64,000 bases of DNA, taken from NCBI GenBank assembly GCA_034359265.1, contig CP136891.1, positions 49,158,001 to 49,222,000 of the forward strand, written 5' to 3'. Positions 35,371 through 48,400 of the stretch are shown one piece after another. The position numbers were made by a program, and so were the translations under genes. Origin of the DNA: Canna indica (lineage: Eukaryota; Streptophyta; Magnoliopsida; Zingiberales; Cannaceae). Position 1 is the first letter of the stretch; every line of letters starts with the position of its first letter. Under the pieces are notes generated by a model. That model made no database searches, was not told the origin of the DNA, and saw only the letters and a list, made by a program, of their open reading frames with translations.

Positions 35371-36553
35371 CACGTTGTTTCGTGATCGACCAATTGTCCA
35401 AACGATCTAATATTTTGTGGTTAGATTGTATGACACACATACTTGATATTCTGTGAGTTTTCACTATCATTTCACTTAAAACCAATGGTTGGGTGAAGGT
35501 AGTAAAAGTGAAACAGTTAATATTTGAGCAGTGCAGAATTTTGCCTAAGTGTTGGGAGATAGCCCAGTTTTTTTTACTTGAGAATTAGTTGATGTGATAT
35601 TTATGGTTTATTTTTATTTTGTTATTATGGTAAAATTAATATTCACTGCTGTGATGAGCTTGACAACTGATAATGAGGTGAGTTACATGCTTATTTCTTT
35701 TTATAGTGTATTGCCATATTTGCTGCGGTTATGAGTGTGAGATTTTCGACCGTTGATGGCAAAAGTCCCGAAGGGATGTATTTGGGCAGAGTGATATGTC
35801 GAGAGGCCACCCTAACAATTGCACTATTGTATGGATTTTTCCGGAGGGTGATTTCTGACTTGTGTTGGAACCCCGACTAGAGGGGCAAGTGGTGGCTAGT
35901 GCACGGGTCCCGAAAGTGAAGCCATGATGGGCTTGCTTTGTGTACTAGGTTCTTTAAGTTATTATGCTTATCCTGATGTTAGACTTATTGTGCTTATTAC
36001 ACTTGTTACGCATTAGTAGATGGTACAGTTATCAATGTTGTGACACTATGTTCAGTTTACCAATGGTTCATGATGTGATATTGAAATATCCGATCGTACA
36101 CTTTACTCTTCTCCATCTAATTATATATTTTTGTGTGATTTTACTATTGATTTGAAGGCGGTAATACCCTACCACTCACTGTGTTATGTACTCATGCCCT
36201 CCTTCCTATGTGAGCAAGTTCATGTGTGTCTCATAAAGCATGAAGCAGTTGGCGTCATAAGCTCAGTAGGAAAATTCCCCTTCGGTCGTAGTTAGAGAGT
36301 CATGGAGTCCTATTTTTCTATTATTTTTATTTTATTTTGCATTTGGTTAACTCTGAAGCTCTAGTAGTCTATTATGAGACATTTGCAACTAAGTCATGCA
36401 CTTGTGTCGCGTGTTGGTGTATTAAACTTTGATTTCATGATTATATATGCATCCTAGTTGAGTTCTTGTCACACTTTCTGTTTAGTTGTGAGGTTTTAGG
36501 GTACGCGGGTGTATTCCCGTCTGGTCACGCTACCCCAAGTCTAGGGCGTGACA
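35371..36553 (+). repeat. Gypsy LTR fragment (plus orientation)
   Basis: The right end reads AAGTCTAGGGCGTGACA, like the ends of the LTRs at 50664 and 54098, and is not followed by a primer site, so it is a 3' or solo LTR end. The left border is uncertain. No gene is seen. Confidence 0.5.
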
Positions 36554-36888
36554 AATATATTATTGAGGATTCAAATATAAATGTGAGTTTAGAAATTCAC
36601 AAAGTTAATAAAATATAAATTTTCTTACTTGCATATTTTCAATTCTCATGAACAAAATATATTTTAATAAGCAAATAATAAGAAGATGGACTTAATATTC
36701 CAAATAAAATGGGAAGATCTATAGAAATGTTTTATTGAAAATAGCAATAAATATTTTTTATTACTAATCATGAACATAAGAATATGTCTAAGGAAAATAT
36801 GAAATTTTAGAGGACTATCAAATCTACCCTAGAAAAATTGAATCGCTCATCTGAGAAAATATTAAGTTGTCTTACTATTCTAAAAAAA
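36554..36888. other. AT-rich 3' flank of GH1 copy 2
   Basis: No gene or repeat recognised. It would hold the GH1 3' UTR and polyadenylation region. Confidence 0.4.
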
Positions 36889-39800
36889 TTAATTCTTCTT
36901 CTTCTTATTATCCTTCTTCAAGATTTTCTTGAACCATTTAGCTGAAGCCTTTGGATATCTCTTGAGAGTGTCGAAATCCACATAAAACAATCCAAATCTC
37001 GAAGTATATCCTAGTCTCCACTCGAAATTATCTAGAAGAGACCAAGCAAAATATCTCATTACTGTAGCACCATCTTTCATTGCCCTTTTTAGCTCTGTAA
37101 TGTAGCTCTTGTAAAAGTTGATCCTTATTTTATCGTGCAAGACTATCGGAAGAGTGTCATTGCCAGGTTGATCCATTCCTAACATTCACATGGTTAAGAA
37201 GTTAGTCATAGACAAATAATGTTAATCTAATGATAAGAATATACTAATATATACCATTTTCAACGAGGATGATAATTGGATTGCCATAGTTTTCCATCAC
37301 ATATGTCACTGCTTTATACATTCTCCACGGAACAATATAGAGCCAATGCGAATTAGCCTGAATGAAATTATTCATTATGTATTTTTAGATTCGTACCCGA
37401 AATGCAACTTTTTAATCAAGTGTAATTCCATATTTGAAGGACATCTTAGGAGAAGGAAATGCAACTATTGGATCAAATGAATAAACTTTTTTCAATTAAA
37501 AGAAAAATGACAAGATTTTATTAATAAGAATATAGAAATTAATTTAAATTCAATTAAAATTAACTTATGATGATTAAGAAACTAAGTATATTAAAATAAT
37601 AAAATGATCAAATATTCAAATAATATAAACAATTTACCCTTGGACCAATTGACACCATCTCTTCCATCTCCAAGATAAGGAATATTAAAATAAGATTTAT
37701 AAAACAAATCAATTAAATCCATCAACTAGTCTATTATCTAAGAAATGATCAGGGAATCAAACATTAAATTTTGACATGCCAGTCATCATGGTAGCTGATT
37801 GGTGTGTATTGGTTGATACCGGTGTGTATTGGTTGATACCAAGATGATCATATGATCCCTTCACCATTTTCACTTCTTCACAAGTGAATTTAGGAAGCCT
37901 ATCTTTAACAATTTCTTGAATTATTTTTGGATATTGTCTGAATGTTAGAGGATGAAGAAACCCGTAATAAAAGTAAGAAAACTTTCTCAAAATAAAAAAT
38001 TATTCTTTATTATATATAAAATTACTTTATTAACTAACAATGGCTAGTTTATTACCATCCAAGATGAAATTCTCTAGCTCTATGAGCTGCAGTTTTGTTA
38101 ACCATAGAGTCAGTGTAAGGTTCATACCAAACAAAATCCAAAAGAATTCCAATTTGTCCTTTTTGATGTTCCTAAACATATTGAATATATAAACAAAAAC
38201 ATGCCTTAAGTAATATTATCATACAAAATGGGAATAAGATATTATTAAAACAAATACTATATTTACCCAATAAAGAGAATAATTTAAGAAATCAATGATA
38301 CTTAGACATAATTAATAAACTATATCAAGCAAATCTTTTGTTTCAAATATTTGAATTAGATATATTCCTAAAACTTATATGATAGGTATAATAAGTTTGG
38401 ATGGTGAAGTATTTAATCAGCAATTGATATTGTGGCGAGTCATCTATTTTCATGTCTTGAGAAGAAAAAAATATGATTTACTTATGAAAATTTTACCTGA
38501 TACTTCTCACGATACCTCTTCACAGCAGATGCATGAGATCAGATAAGATTAAGAGCCACAATATAAGGTTCTGTACTAGAGTTTCCAAACGTACAATTAG
38601 TACATCTTCCGGGAGCAAAATAACCAGTATCATAACCAAGGGCTGCCACAACTCTAGGCTCATTGATCGTAAACCAATTCTTAACTCTATCACCAAATCT
38701 CTTAAAACAAAAGTCAACATTGTCGACAAACGCATCCCTAATCAAAAATCAAATTGGTTAATTAAATATGAAAATGATGCTTACTTCACAAACAAAATGT
38801 ATTTAACATTATAAATATAATATATTAAGGCATCATTAACAACTTATACATCTTAAACTATAATACTTACACTATCTTCGAGCTCAACCAACCTAAGTAC
38901 TCATCTTGAAGTGCTTGTGAAAGATCATAATGATAGAGATTTGCATATGGAGTAATTCCTAATAGAAAGAAATACAAATTATCAAATATTTCTATCTAAA
39001 ACAATGAGAAATCAATAAAAAAAATTGTTGTTCTTAGGAAAGGATAGATTACCTTGCAATAAAATGTAGTCAATCAACCTATCATAATAGTCAACACCTT
39101 GCCAAATAACTTCTCCAGTTCCATCTTGAAAAGTAAAAGTTAATTTGAACAAGTGCTCTAAATATTTACCAAAAATTTCAAATTTATCCGGGCACAACAT
39201 GAATATTGGTAATTTTTGTATTGAAAAGGATGCTTTCAATTACTTGGTAAAATTCTACTCTAGGAGATTGAGAATCGATAAGCATCAAAGTTATGTTCCT
39301 TCATGACGTCAATATCTTCCTACAAAATCAAGCACAAGTTTAACAAATATCAAAAACACTCGCATCAACGTCCTACATTTAACACTTTGTCAATCGTATA
39401 CGACATAATTCATAGCATTTTCCTAATTAAAGGAAGTGATATTATAAAAGATCAATTTTCTAAAGCATTGGATAGAAACAAAATAATAATATATACATTA
39501 TAAGATTGGGGAGTATTTGACTAACCCTATAGTGATGATACTCATCGGCAGTTACATCAGCAGTGACATTATTTGGTATCATACCTGTATACATTATTAT
39601 AATCATATCAAAGTATTCTCTTGTGATTAATTTAATATCAATATATTATGTAGTTGTAGATGAGTAATATAGAAAACCCTTGTTGTAAAGGACATATATA
39701 AACTACGTACCAGGTATTCTAACAAATGTATCCCAAATGCACAGTCCTCTACCTCCTTTGAGTGCCATTCCCTCAACTTGGTAAGCGGATGTTGTAGTTC

Positions 39801-39954
39801 CAAACACAAAGCCCTTAGGGAAGCTACGATGATTTTCTATATGTGCCTTGGAAACAAGATCTAACTCCTTTTCATCGTCGCAATATATGGGGGTAAAAAG
39901 GAGAGACAACGAAAGAAAAAAGATGAAGACAAATGATAAATGCAATAGACCCAT
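36889..39954 (-). pseudogene. GH1 beta-glucosidase copy 2, full length but disabled
   Basis: Eleven exons can be traced on the minus strand: 39711-39954, 39526-39584, 39244-39319, 39053-39124, 38871-38958, 38497-38737, 38056-38171, about 37755-37962, 37638-37667, 37255-37357 and 36889-37178. The first encodes a signal peptide of about 24 residues. The acid/base motif ([11 protein letters not shown]) is in exon 6, the nucleophile Glu (LVENG) in exon 10, and the DNFEWRLGYTSRFGL aglycone-site motif in exon 11. Layout and length fit plant GH1 enzymes that hydrolyse beta-glucosides. Lesions: TAG for Trp in SISWSR (39260-39262); TGA in NLI*SHA (38539-38541); a 20-bp tandem duplication in exon 8; and a probable exon 8 acceptor change AG to GG (37963-37964). 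The C-terminus is Lys-rich with no HDEL-like signal. Confidence 0.88.
37801..37840. repeat. Exact 20-bp tandem duplication in GH1 exon 8
   Basis: GGTGTGTATTGGTTGATACC occurs twice with no gap. With one copy the frame reads GINQYTPISYHDDWHVK, the normal GH1 text; with two the frame shifts. Confidence 0.95.
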
Positions 39955-39987
39955 TGTTTGGTGGTTAATTAAAGGTGTGAGTTATGC

Positions 39988-40003
39988 CCAGGTATATATG
40001 TAG
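39988..40003 (-). promoter_or_regulatory. TATA box of GH1 copy 2
   Basis: The minus strand reads ACATATATACC about 40 bases before the ATG, matching copy 1 with one substitution (TATATATA to CATATATA). Confidence 0.4.
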
Positions 40004-41687
40004 TAGTATAAAGGATGTAGTTGGATAAATATGTGTCAGAAATATCTATTTAATAAAGTTGAAAGTTCTATTGATACCAAAAATTGAGGAATGAAACAAT
40101 TGGCGGAGAAACTCTTAAAATGACAACAAGAATTGACAAATTCTTACCCTCCTTTAACATGTGGATAACAAATAAAGTGGGTTTCCATCTTATCTATTGA
40201 TTTGATAAAAAAAAAAGAATTTATCAAAAGATTATTAATAATTAACCATGTGGTGGTCAAGTGTTGTAATAAGGTATGGCCTTTACAAGCAAGGTAATTA
40301 TTTTTATTTAGGATGGTTTGGTCTTTAGGTGGTAGAAGGATTCGAGTCGAGTCTGGAGGTTCAAATGGAACTCGAATCGGACTTGAACGAGTCATGTTAC
40401 GGTTTATATTAGACTTAACTAGTGAAAGGGGTATTTTGGTAATTTAATAAATGAAGTTGAAGCATGTTATATTTTGCACCAGGGACCGTACGACTCAAGA
40501 ATAGCCACACACATCCCTATGCGCAGGGGGAAAGAGAGGGACGATTAGAGAAGACTCAGATTTCGACGTTGTCATAATTCGTCGACAAGGGAACGTGGAG
40601 AGTCGTCTTCCTTTTTTTATTTCTTCTTCAGTGAGTGGTTCCTTACCCTTAACAGTAGGGATTCTTGGATTTCTTAGCCGTCCCTTGTATTTGGGATATT
40701 TCCAAAAATTTTCATGAATTGTTGTCATTTTACGGATGGTTTCTATCAGAAGATGTGTATTGTTGCGGTCTTTGGTTTCTTGTGTGAGTTTTAGGGTGCG
40801 GTCGCCCCTATTGGTGGCCCTAGGGTTTTAGGGCCGACCGAATAGAGAATAGGGAAGGAGGGATTTGAAATTTTGTCTAATGTTTAATTTGATACATTGA
40901 TTTCTTCTCCTAACTATTGGTTCAAATTGTTTACTCCAAGAAGGGAGAGTGGAGGGCCAGACGTATAGGACTACCCTAATTTTAGGGTAAGGCCGGATGG
41001 TTTAGAGTAATAAAACCCTTAGGATTTAAACTTAGACATCATTGTATATTGATTAGAATGCTTACCATTTCTATTTTACTATGTTGCGTGAACCAAAGAA
41101 CATGGTATAAGGTGGCCAGCCACAATCGGGTTACCCCCAGGGTTTTAGGGTCAGCTCGGGTAGGAACATTTGAGTAAAGGTTTGGTTTACCTAGGTTTGG
41201 TACGAAAATATTGGTTTAAGGGTAGTAACTTAATATGAATATTTAGGCAGATTCCTAAGGCTAGAAGAATCTGGGTTTCTTGAAGGTTTGTAGCACTTAA
41301 ATACTTGTTGGGCATTAAATTCTTAGGAATTATCCATTTAAGTAAGTTTGTTTTTATATGAATTATTTCTGATTTATGTTAGTAGTATGGCTATTAAATT
41401 TCTGCTTGAATATATATCTACGTTCCATTATCATGAATGATAAATCATGCTTGTATGATAAAACGATAACAGAATATGGTTATTTATTTATGGATGTATG
41501 TCGTGCACATTTTGTTATTTATATTCCACTGGATATGTATGTGAGAAAAAGGATTTCACCGCCAAGGGACTGGAGCCTGGGGTAGGGTTGGTCTAAGCAT
41601 GAGCATGTGCATACCGAAGTCTGTCGGAATGAACTATACTCTTTTAGAAATTGTTAAAATGTTTATATATGTTATTTAATTTCCTAC
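40004..41687. other. GH1 copy 2 5' flank, duplicate of 1156-2703
   Basis: Near-identical to the copy 1 flank, with about 100 bases missing near 40268 and about 190 extra near 41005-41200. A 77-codon open frame (40495-40728, minus) is interrupted in copy 1 and has no known domain. No gene is supported. Confidence 0.5.
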
Positions 41688-43053
41688 TGTCACGCCCCAA
41701 CTCAGGGTCACGTGACCGGCCAGGGTTTATGTCCTACCCTGAAGTCTACCACATACACTGAATAGCAAAATACCGAGAATACACACCAACCAGAAAACAT
41801 ACAAGTAGGATAACAACGGCACAAACTTTTATTTAAAAAAAAGTTTCGAACAATTTTAAAAGAGCTGTAAAAACAAACCAACTAATAAGAACAACTCGAG
41901 TTAAAAGTCAAATACAAGTTTTTAAATTAAACATCACTCAGTGTATATAAAAAAACAACCCTAGACATCATGACTACGACTACTGGACCCTGCTACGAGA
42001 TCTACGCCACTGCTTTCCCTCCAGCTGCACCATGACTCCAAGCCTCACTTCATTGGCCGGACAGTACAAAAATAAGAGAAATAAACTGTGAGTCCACATG
42101 GGACTCAGTGAGCGGTTCTTCCAAACCTCCACATAAATCCCCAATAACAACATGCATATAAGTCTGCAATTTATAAATTTAGGGATCTAATCTAGTTATG
42201 ATATGACAACCGACCATAACTGCTCTACCAGACTGGGCAACACTCGACCACTAGAACCTGCTCAATAACTGGTGGCGCGGCTCTGCCCGGCCTTTACCAT
42301 AAAATAATAATCCGACCGCACAACCCACATATCACATAAGGACAGTTAGAGCAATCACCGGCCCGTCGACTATGATGGTCAACTAGTCTCAGGAACCCAT
42401 CGGGTTAGGGATAGCTAGTCTCACCAAACTCGGGTCTACCGTCAGCGTGGCCCACTGACGGAATCTCAAGACCCTCTACCACCCGGGTCTAACACCTAGC
42501 AGGCCCGCTGGTGCAATCTCAAGACCCAAATCACCCACCGAGTTAAGCATTAGTCATTCTGACCATCCACACTTCTCAGTTAACCATCACAATCACAATA
42601 CACAAACAGTGCATCCTAAAGTTCCCTTATAAATTTTTTTCGAGCATCAGCCCGTGTCCGGCCCCTCACACAGGGCTCTACCAGCGACACATTAGTGCCC
42701 GCTGTCCATTCTCTAGATGTGAAGTTAACCTTTTTATCAATGTTCATGGTTTTTCACAACCATATAAGTCACTAAACATTTCCTTAAGTGCAAGATACAT
42801 GTCATAAACTTAGGGATGTTACAATACCGGTAAATTTCAGCATATACTATAAGGAACTCATGCTACTTAGTCTACTATCAATAGACACAAGATTCATATA
42901 ATATGGAATTTAAATTCTGCATTAAATCTATGAATCACAACAATTAGAAATAAAATTACAACACAATTGAATTTAAATTCCTGATCCGACTAACTCCTGA
43001 TCCGGTGCGCTGCACAAAAATAAATTTTATATTAGGAAACCTCGCGTCTTACA
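41688..43053 (-). repeat. LTR of gypsy remnant B, internally deleted
   Basis: The right end (TGTAAGACGCGAGG on the minus strand) and left end (TGTCACGCCCC on the plus strand) match LTR A. About 950 bases are missing at 42981 compared with LTR A, where A has 3990-4940. Terminal TG/CA is intact in B. Confidence 0.75.
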
Positions 43054-46000
43054 ACCTTCCCCCCTTAACGGAAATTCGTCCTCAAATTTTGCTGAATTAT
43101 AAGGACTTACCCGCTTCATCAAACAAGGAAGGATAGCGCTCTTTCATGTCTCGTTGTACCTCCTAAGAAGCTTCTTGCCCGGTGTGGTGTTCCCACCTGA
43201 CCTTTACCAAAGGGACTTCTTTGGACCTCAACTTCTTGATTTAGCGGTCAAGGATCTCCATCGGCCTTTCCTCGAATGAGACATCTGAATCCACCTCAAT
43301 CACAGAAGGTTCGATCACATGCGAATCATCTCTCACATATCGCCTGAGCATTGATACATGAAAAATCGGGTGTACCTTGCTCATGCTAGGGGGCAAGGCT
43401 AGCTCATAAGCTACAGCACCCCTCTGCCGGAGAACGAGAAAAGGCCCAATGAACCTGGGGCTCAGCTTTCCTTTCTTTCCAAATCGAACGACTCCTTTCA
43501 TGGGGGAGACCTTTAGGAACACTAGGTCGCCCTCCATGAACTCCGACTCTCTGTCCTTCTTGTCAGCATACATCTTATGACGACTCTGAGCCGCCAACAA
43601 TCTTTCCTTTATGATTTTCACCTTCTCCACCGCCTCCTCAACTAGATCAGGGCCCACCATGAGAGATTCTCCAGCCTCAAACAAGCCCACTCGTGATCTA
43701 CACCGCCGCCCATACAAGGCCTCGAAATGAGTCATGCCAATGCTACTGTGATAGCTACTGTTGTAGGCAAACTCAATCAACGGCAGCTATTTCTCCCAAC
43801 CGCCAGCCAGGTTCAGAACGCAGGCCCTCACCATATCTTCCAAGGTTTGGATGGTTCTCTCTGACTATCCATCCATCTGCGGATGGAAAGCTATCCTGAA
43901 ACGCACCTGAGTACCCAAGGCTTCCTAGAAGGACTGCCAAAACTGGGTTGTGAACTGGGTACCTCGATCTGATATAATCATCACTCAGGTACCATGGTAT
44001 GCCACAATCCTATCCAAGAATAGTCTAGCGTACTGCTCAATAGAAAAGGTTGTCTTGACAAGGAATGAAATAAGCGGTCTTTGTCAACCGATCTACCACC
44101 ACCCAAATGGAATCCAATTCGCCCCTTGACTTAGGTAGCCCTGTCACTAGATCCATAGTAATCTTTTGCCACTTCCACTCGGAAACTTCGAGGTTTTGTA
44201 GCAGCCCTGTGGGTTTCAGGTGTTCGGCCTTCACTTGCTAGCAGACCAAACACTTGGATATGAACTCTGCTACCTCCCTTTTCATGCCCATCCACCAGTA
44301 ATGCTACCTTAAGTCTCGGTACATTTTGGTGGCGCCTAGATGAATCGTATAAGTGGATCGATGCCCCAGCTCAAAAACCTGCCTGCGCACCTCTGCTATA
44401 TCAGGCACCACTATCCGGTCTCTGAACATTAAGACACCCTCTGAGTCCAACCTGAAGCCATCCTCTGCATCGCCACTCTGCACTAAGTCATTTGTCAAGA
44501 CATAGAAGGCATCCTCCCTCTGCGCGGTACACAATATATCCATCAGCATAGATTGTACCCTCATATATGCCACCAGGGCACCCGAAGCTGATACTGCCAG
44601 AACTGCTCCCCCATCCAAGCACAGTGCCAATTCTCACGCTAGCGGCCTCCTCCCGACTACCAAATGGGCCAAGCTGCCCATGGACTTCTTGCTCAGCGCG
44701 TCCGCCACCACATTGGCCTTCCCAGGGTGATACAAGATGGTACAAGCATAATCCTTCAGAAGTTCAAGCCACCTTCTCTACCTTAAATTCAGCTCCTTTT
44801 GAGTGAGCAAGTACTGGAGGCTTTTGTGGTCAGTATAAATCTCACAAGCCTCACTGTACAAGTAGTGGCGCCATAATTTTAGAGAAAATACTACCACTGT
44901 CAGTTCCAAATTATGTGCTTGGTAATTCCTCTTGTGAATCTTCAACAAGCGGGACACATAAGTAATTACTCTTCCACGCTGCATCAAAACACACCCCAAG
45001 CCAACTCGAGAGGTGTCACAGTAGACAACGAATCCTCCCGAGCCTGAAGGTACGACCAATATTGGTGCTGACATCAAGTATTCTTTGAGTTTCAGGAAGC
45101 TCTCCTCACACTTCCTTTGTCAATCAAAATTGACCTTCTTCTGGATTAACCGAGTCAGAGGGGCTGCAATCCTAGAGAAATTTTCTACGAATTTTTTGTA
45201 ATACCCGGCTAACCTTAAGAAGCTGTGGACTTCAGTCACATTGGTCGGCCTCTTCCAGTCTCTCCACCTTGGAGGGGTCCACGCTTATACCTTCCTTAGA
45301 TTTTATATAACCTAGGAACCCCACACTTTCTAACAAGAACTCACATTTGGTGAATTTGGCATACAACTGATGTTCTCTGAGGGTTCCGAGGACCATCCCC
45401 AAATGCTTGGAGTGCTCCTCCTTGCTCTTGGAGTACATCAGGATGTCATCAATGACGATCATGAATCTGTCCACATACTCCTTGAATACTCTATTTATCA
45501 TATCCATAAAAGCTGCAGGTGCATCAGTCAACCCAAATGACATTACCAGGAACTCATAGTGGCTGTAACGAGTCATTAGTCAGCCTTAGATCGATCTTTG
45601 AAAACCATTTTGCCCCCTGCAATTGGTCGAACAAGTAGTCGATTCTTGGCAGGGGGTAACGATTCTTGATTATCACCTTGTTAAGCTGCATATAGTCGAT
45701 GCACATGCGCAAGGTCCCATCCTTTTTCTTCATAAATATGACTGGAGCTCCCCACGAAGACACACTTGAGCGAATGAACCCCAAGTCTAGCAACTCCTGC
45801 AACTGCACCTTTAATTCCCTGAGTTCGGCCGGTGCCATCCGATAGGGTGGGATGGAGATTGGCTTTACTCCAGGTTGCACCTCGATGCAGAATTCAATCT
45901 CTCTCCTAGGTGGCAATCCCGGCAATTCCTCTAGAAATACATCCGGGAACTCACAGAATACCTGAGTTCATCCGACGTCCCTTGCCGTGCCCCTCTTTTT

Positions 46001-46280
46001 CTCGGCCACATACATAAAGGCCAGGAAAGACTAGCAGCCACCCAAAAGCAGTTTACGAGCCTTAAGGGCTGAAATGACTCCCATGGGCTCACCTCTTCCA
46101 TCTCCTTGGAAGGTGAACTGTGGCAATCCAGGCTTACTAAATGTAAGAGTTTTAGCCCTGCAATCTACAGAGGCAAAGTGCTCCACTAGCCAATCCATGC
46201 CGAGTATGACATCGAGTTCAAGCATTGGTAGGAGTGTCAATTCTACTCTCAAAACATGACCGCAAATGAGCTCTCAAAAT
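43054..46280 (-). pseudogene. Ty3/gypsy pol, element B, not interrupted by CACTA
   Basis: Same domain order as element A on the minus strand: protease (46031-46252, ELDVILGMDWLVEHF), RT (45554-45925 and 45232-45576, VIDDILMYS), RNase H (44778-45077, SGGFVVYCDTSRVGL), integrase zinc finger and core (44037-44630, [13 protein letters not shown]) and C-terminal integrase/chromodomain tail (43130-43780, FAYNSSYHSSIGMTHFEALY, MLRRYVRDD). About 60 bases are missing in RT near 45578, and many frameshifts and stops occur. It provides the empty-site reference for CACTA 1. gag and the 5' LTR are absent, replaced at 46280 by copia LTR exactly as in A. Confidence 0.85.
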
Positions 46281-47245
46281 AGGCTAACCTCATAACGGAC
46301 CTTATAAGATAAAGTCTGAATACGGCCCTATATGTCTACTAGCATGGACATGCTGCAATTCGATCACAGATCTCATCTATGGACATGATAAGAAAGATGT
46401 TTCCTATAGGAACGAATACGCGGGGAAGGAGATCCTCGGTAACCCTAATTTGTAGGGCATCCATAAATTGTAGGGATTGACAAATGATAAATCCTAATCA
46501 ATAAGAATTTAATTTATAGAGATAAATTAAAGTTTGTATTTAGTTGGATTTAAATAATTTTGAATTAATTATAAATCAGTTAAATATAAATCATTGTTTT
46601 GGTGGCAACCTATGCCCCTTATAAATAGATGGCCTAACCTCCTTCAAGGGGATTAAGCAAATTGTTTGATGATCTTGGAGAAGAGAAAGTGCTTGGTTCT
46701 TGAGAGGCTTCTTGAAGAGAGAAGCTCCAAGAACTCCTCCACATCTCTTTGAAGGGCCGACTATCTAAAGCTTCCTTCCCCGATTTTGTGAAGCTGATTG
46801 AAGGTCTCTTCCGCTTAGGTGTGTCATCTACTTCATCTTCTTAGAGGAGTCCAAGAAGGACAGCGAGGTATTCCTTCATCTTCCTCCTCATTCTGTGGTT
46901 TTCTCACCCCCTCTTCCTCCCTTTTTGGTGCTCGGTTCTTGGTGGAAGGGCCGGCTTCACCTTGATGCGTTTCAGGATTGAGATCGCCTCTCTGTTGAGC
47001 CACAACGACTTACCTACCCATGGACCTATTAGGGTTTGTCGTGTTAAATGCGAGACTCGAGTAGGAGAAGTGGAGTTCCATCTTCCCCTAAGGAAGTCTA
47101 CGAGGGCTTCCTGCTTCCCAATAGGAGGGTCATTTGGGAACCGCAAAAACTAGTGGGAGCCATGATTAATCAAAAGACCTTAATAATCATGCATATAACA
47201 TATCTGCTCATTTATGACTTTTCTTTTCATTGTAGCATATTCAAC
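46281..47245 (+). repeat. Copia LTR and shortened leader, copy B
   Basis: Matches 17307-18020 and then jumps at about 47007 to sequence equivalent to 19530, deleting the LTR end, primer site and most of the leader. The TATA box is near 46620. It carries an 80-bp block (GTTCCATCTTCCCCTAAGG ... GGGAACC) that element E lacks and the copy at 63.6 kb has duplicated. Confidence 0.7.
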
Positions 47246-47646
47246 ATGTAATCTACACTGTCACTGCGAAGCATACTTGTTGCAAATAAACTCACTAGAC
47301 TGAATTATGTCGATTGGTTGCGAAACCTGAGGATTGTCCTCACCCAAGAGAGACTTTCCTATATTCTTGATAACAGGCCACTAGATGCGCTTTCTCAAAG
47401 GGCTACCGAGGAAGTGAGAGCCACTATGTCCAATGTGTTGTAACGACAACATGAAAAGATGGACTCAGGGGTCATCCTCTCCCACCTCAAGGAGTTGTAT
47501 AGTGAAGAGAGCCGAACTGCTAGGTTTGAGATATCAAAATAAATCTTCCAGACCAAGATGACGACAAGGAGCCCTGTTGAAACTCATGTTCTCAAACTAA
47601 TCGATTTGATCGAGAGGTTAGACAAATTAGGCGTAAACATTGATAA
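47246..47646 (+). pseudogene. Copia gag fragment, copy B
   Basis: Homologous to 19686-20080. The start codon is followed at once by TAA where E has TCA. It stops abruptly at 47646 (TTGATAAGG), where gypsy LTR sequence begins. Confidence 0.75.
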
Positions 47647-48400
47647 GGGTACGCCAAACTTGGTATGACCGGTCAGGGTACGCCACGTACCCCGAAGCCT
47701 ACCCCCCAAACAACTATACATAATCAAGTAATGAACCTAAACATTTTATAATATTTAAAACTTAAAGGAAAACTTTAAATTCTAAAAGAAACCAAACCAC
47801 TAATTAAATAAATGCTAAAGGTTCAATTTATTTTTAAAACTTTAAAGTCCCAACAAGAATACCCCAAACTAAGGAAAATGCAAAAATGAAATAACTGAGT
47901 CTATATGACTCAACAAAATATAAACGACTGGACTCGGTATCCTCCTCGATCATGACATTTCACGAGGCCCGCTGCCCTGCCGCCACCAGCCTTGCTACTG
48001 CACCCTGGTACCTCTCAGATCTAACTCAGGTGCTGCAAAACAACAGTAATGAGGGGTAAGTCTAACTAGGACTTAGTGAGCAAATCATTCCTCAATCCAC
48101 CAAATCAATCATCATGAATAAAAAAACACAAATAGCATATATATAATGTAACAACAACGTCAAGAGAAATCAACAATAATATAATAACTACTCTATGCAC
48201 CAAACCAGCATCCGTCAACAAATATAAAATATTCTTAAAAATGATGGAACAAGCATCAGCAACACATCCACCACTGTACTCATGATAATCGCATCTATCA
48301 ATAAGTATAAGCATATCCATAGCAATAAAATAGGATGAATGCAACACCGCACTCATATGCATGCAATGCAACACCTCAATCATATGCATGCTCCTTGGAC
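47647..48400 (-). repeat. Gypsy LTR segment, left inverted arm
   Basis: Reverse complement of about 49920-50655: shared text includes the LTR end (CCAAACTTGGTATGACCGG), AATGAGGGGTAAGTCTAACTA and ATGCATGC-rich text near 48360. The terminal TGTCACACCC is lost at the junction with copia. Confidence 0.75.
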
